5,949 nt of DNA from Candidatus Magasanikbacteria bacterium RIFCSPHIGHO2_02_FULL_50_9b (GTDB lineage Bacteria; Patescibacteriota; Patescibacteriia; Magasanikbacterales; 2-02-FULL-50-9b): the NCBI GenBank assembly GCA_001782975.1, contig MFQD01000022.1, positions 1 through 5,949 on the forward strand. Direction: 5' to 3'. The position numbers and the translations under genes are program-made. Positions 5,514 through 5,949 of this stretch are shown one piece after another. Under the pieces are notes generated by a model. The model was not told the origin of the DNA and did no database searches. It was given only the letters and a program-made list of their open reading frames with translations. How positions within the stretch are numbered: position 1 is the first letter of the stretch; every line of letters starts with the position of its first letter.

Positions 5514-5942
5514 ATGGGAAACGAAAAAATAATCGGCATCGTGGTCGTGTTGGCGTTTGTAGTTATCGTAGCATATTTTTTCCTGTCTTCAGAAACCGCA
5601 GCAGCCGGGCAGATACCTGATTATGTAACTGGTGAAACGCGCGAAATATACGAATGGGCGAAGACGCCGGAAGGTGCGGCGCTGCTCGAGCAGATACCAT
5701 GCTATTGCGGATGCCGATACGAAGGGCATTTGCATTCCCGCCATTGCTTCTGGCGGGATGACGGCAGTTTCGACAAACATGGAATAACATGCTCGGTCTG
5801 CCTTGATATCGGCCGGAAAGCCCGGGAGATGCACGAGGAAGGAGCGGACATCTGCGAGATACGGAATGCGATCGATGAATTTTACGCGCCCAACGCCCAT
5901 CTAGGCACAGAAACCCCGATGCCGGAAGGATGCACTGCATAG
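5514..5942 (+). CDS. Membrane-anchored PCYCGC-motif protein
   Basis: This 142-residue protein has one N-terminal helix (6-24, an uncleaved anchor or signal peptide), after which a soluble domain probably faces outside. The domain contains PCYCGC at 62-67, then H72, H74, H77 and C78, followed by C93-x2-C96 (CSVC), C114 and a C-terminal C140. This matches the PCYCGC family, described as a domain of unknown function in bacteria and archaea. The dense Cys/His set suggests metal binding, for example copper, or thiol redox chemistry, but neither is shown. GGTG at 5505-5508 lies 5 nt before the ATG. It follows the three-helix gene by 18 nt, so it probably belongs to the same operon and may serve those membrane proteins. 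The stop is 7 nt from the window end. Confidence 0.9.
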   Translation: MGNEKIIGIVVVLAFVVIVAYFFLSSETAAAGQIPDYVTGETREIYEWAKTPEGAALLEQIPCYCGCRYEGHLHSRHCFWRDDGSFDKHGITCSVCLDIGRKAREMHEEGADICEIRNAIDEFYAPNAHLGTETPMPEGCTA

Positions 5943-5949
5943 CAGATAA

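Noticed and set aside
5563..5940. Minus-strand open frames opposite the PCYCGC gene.
   Set aside because: No recognisable motif and fully covered by a gene with a clear family signature.

Overview
The window carries seven protein genes in three blocks. It most resembles an archaeon, possibly one of the small or metagenome-derived lineages, although this is an inference. The hints are GGTG/GGTGAT-type ribosome binding sites rather than GGAGG, a TATA-like element placed for a very short leader before sdhA, ATGA gene overlaps, heavy ATA use for isoleucine in the rightward operon, and a PCYCGC-motif protein. No rRNA or tRNA is present to settle the taxonomy.

Positions 1-1401 (+) hold the 3' part of a gene whose start lies left of the window. 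It encodes a probably exported enzyme: the end of a beta-sandwich module, a short four-cysteine stretch, then a metallophosphoesterase domain of the purple acid phosphatase type. None of its 18 isoleucine codons is ATA, which sets it apart from the genes on the right. Positions 1402-1662 separate this gene from the convergent leftward operon. They contain no gene, but they do contain two nested inverted repeats, one folding as a three-way junction (1507-1560) and one looking like part of a terminator for the leftward operon.

Positions 1663-4717 (-) form a tight operon: sdhA (flavoprotein), sdhB (three-cluster iron-sulfur protein) and a 209-residue histidine-rich membrane protein, each overlapping the next by 4 nt. 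No recognisable sdhC or sdhD is present. The third gene is the natural candidate for the membrane anchor and haem subunit of a succinate dehydrogenase or fumarate reductase, linking succinate/fumarate chemistry to the membrane quinone pool.

Positions 4768-5942 (+) are transcribed divergently from a 50-nt shared control region. They encode a four-helix membrane protein, a three-helix membrane protein (4-nt overlap) and a membrane-anchored protein with a PCYCGC cysteine/histidine domain. The first two I do not recognise. Together they look like a small membrane, possibly metal- or redox-related, cassette beside the respiratory operon. The sdhAB-plus-anchor set and this cassette are the most interesting parts of the window.
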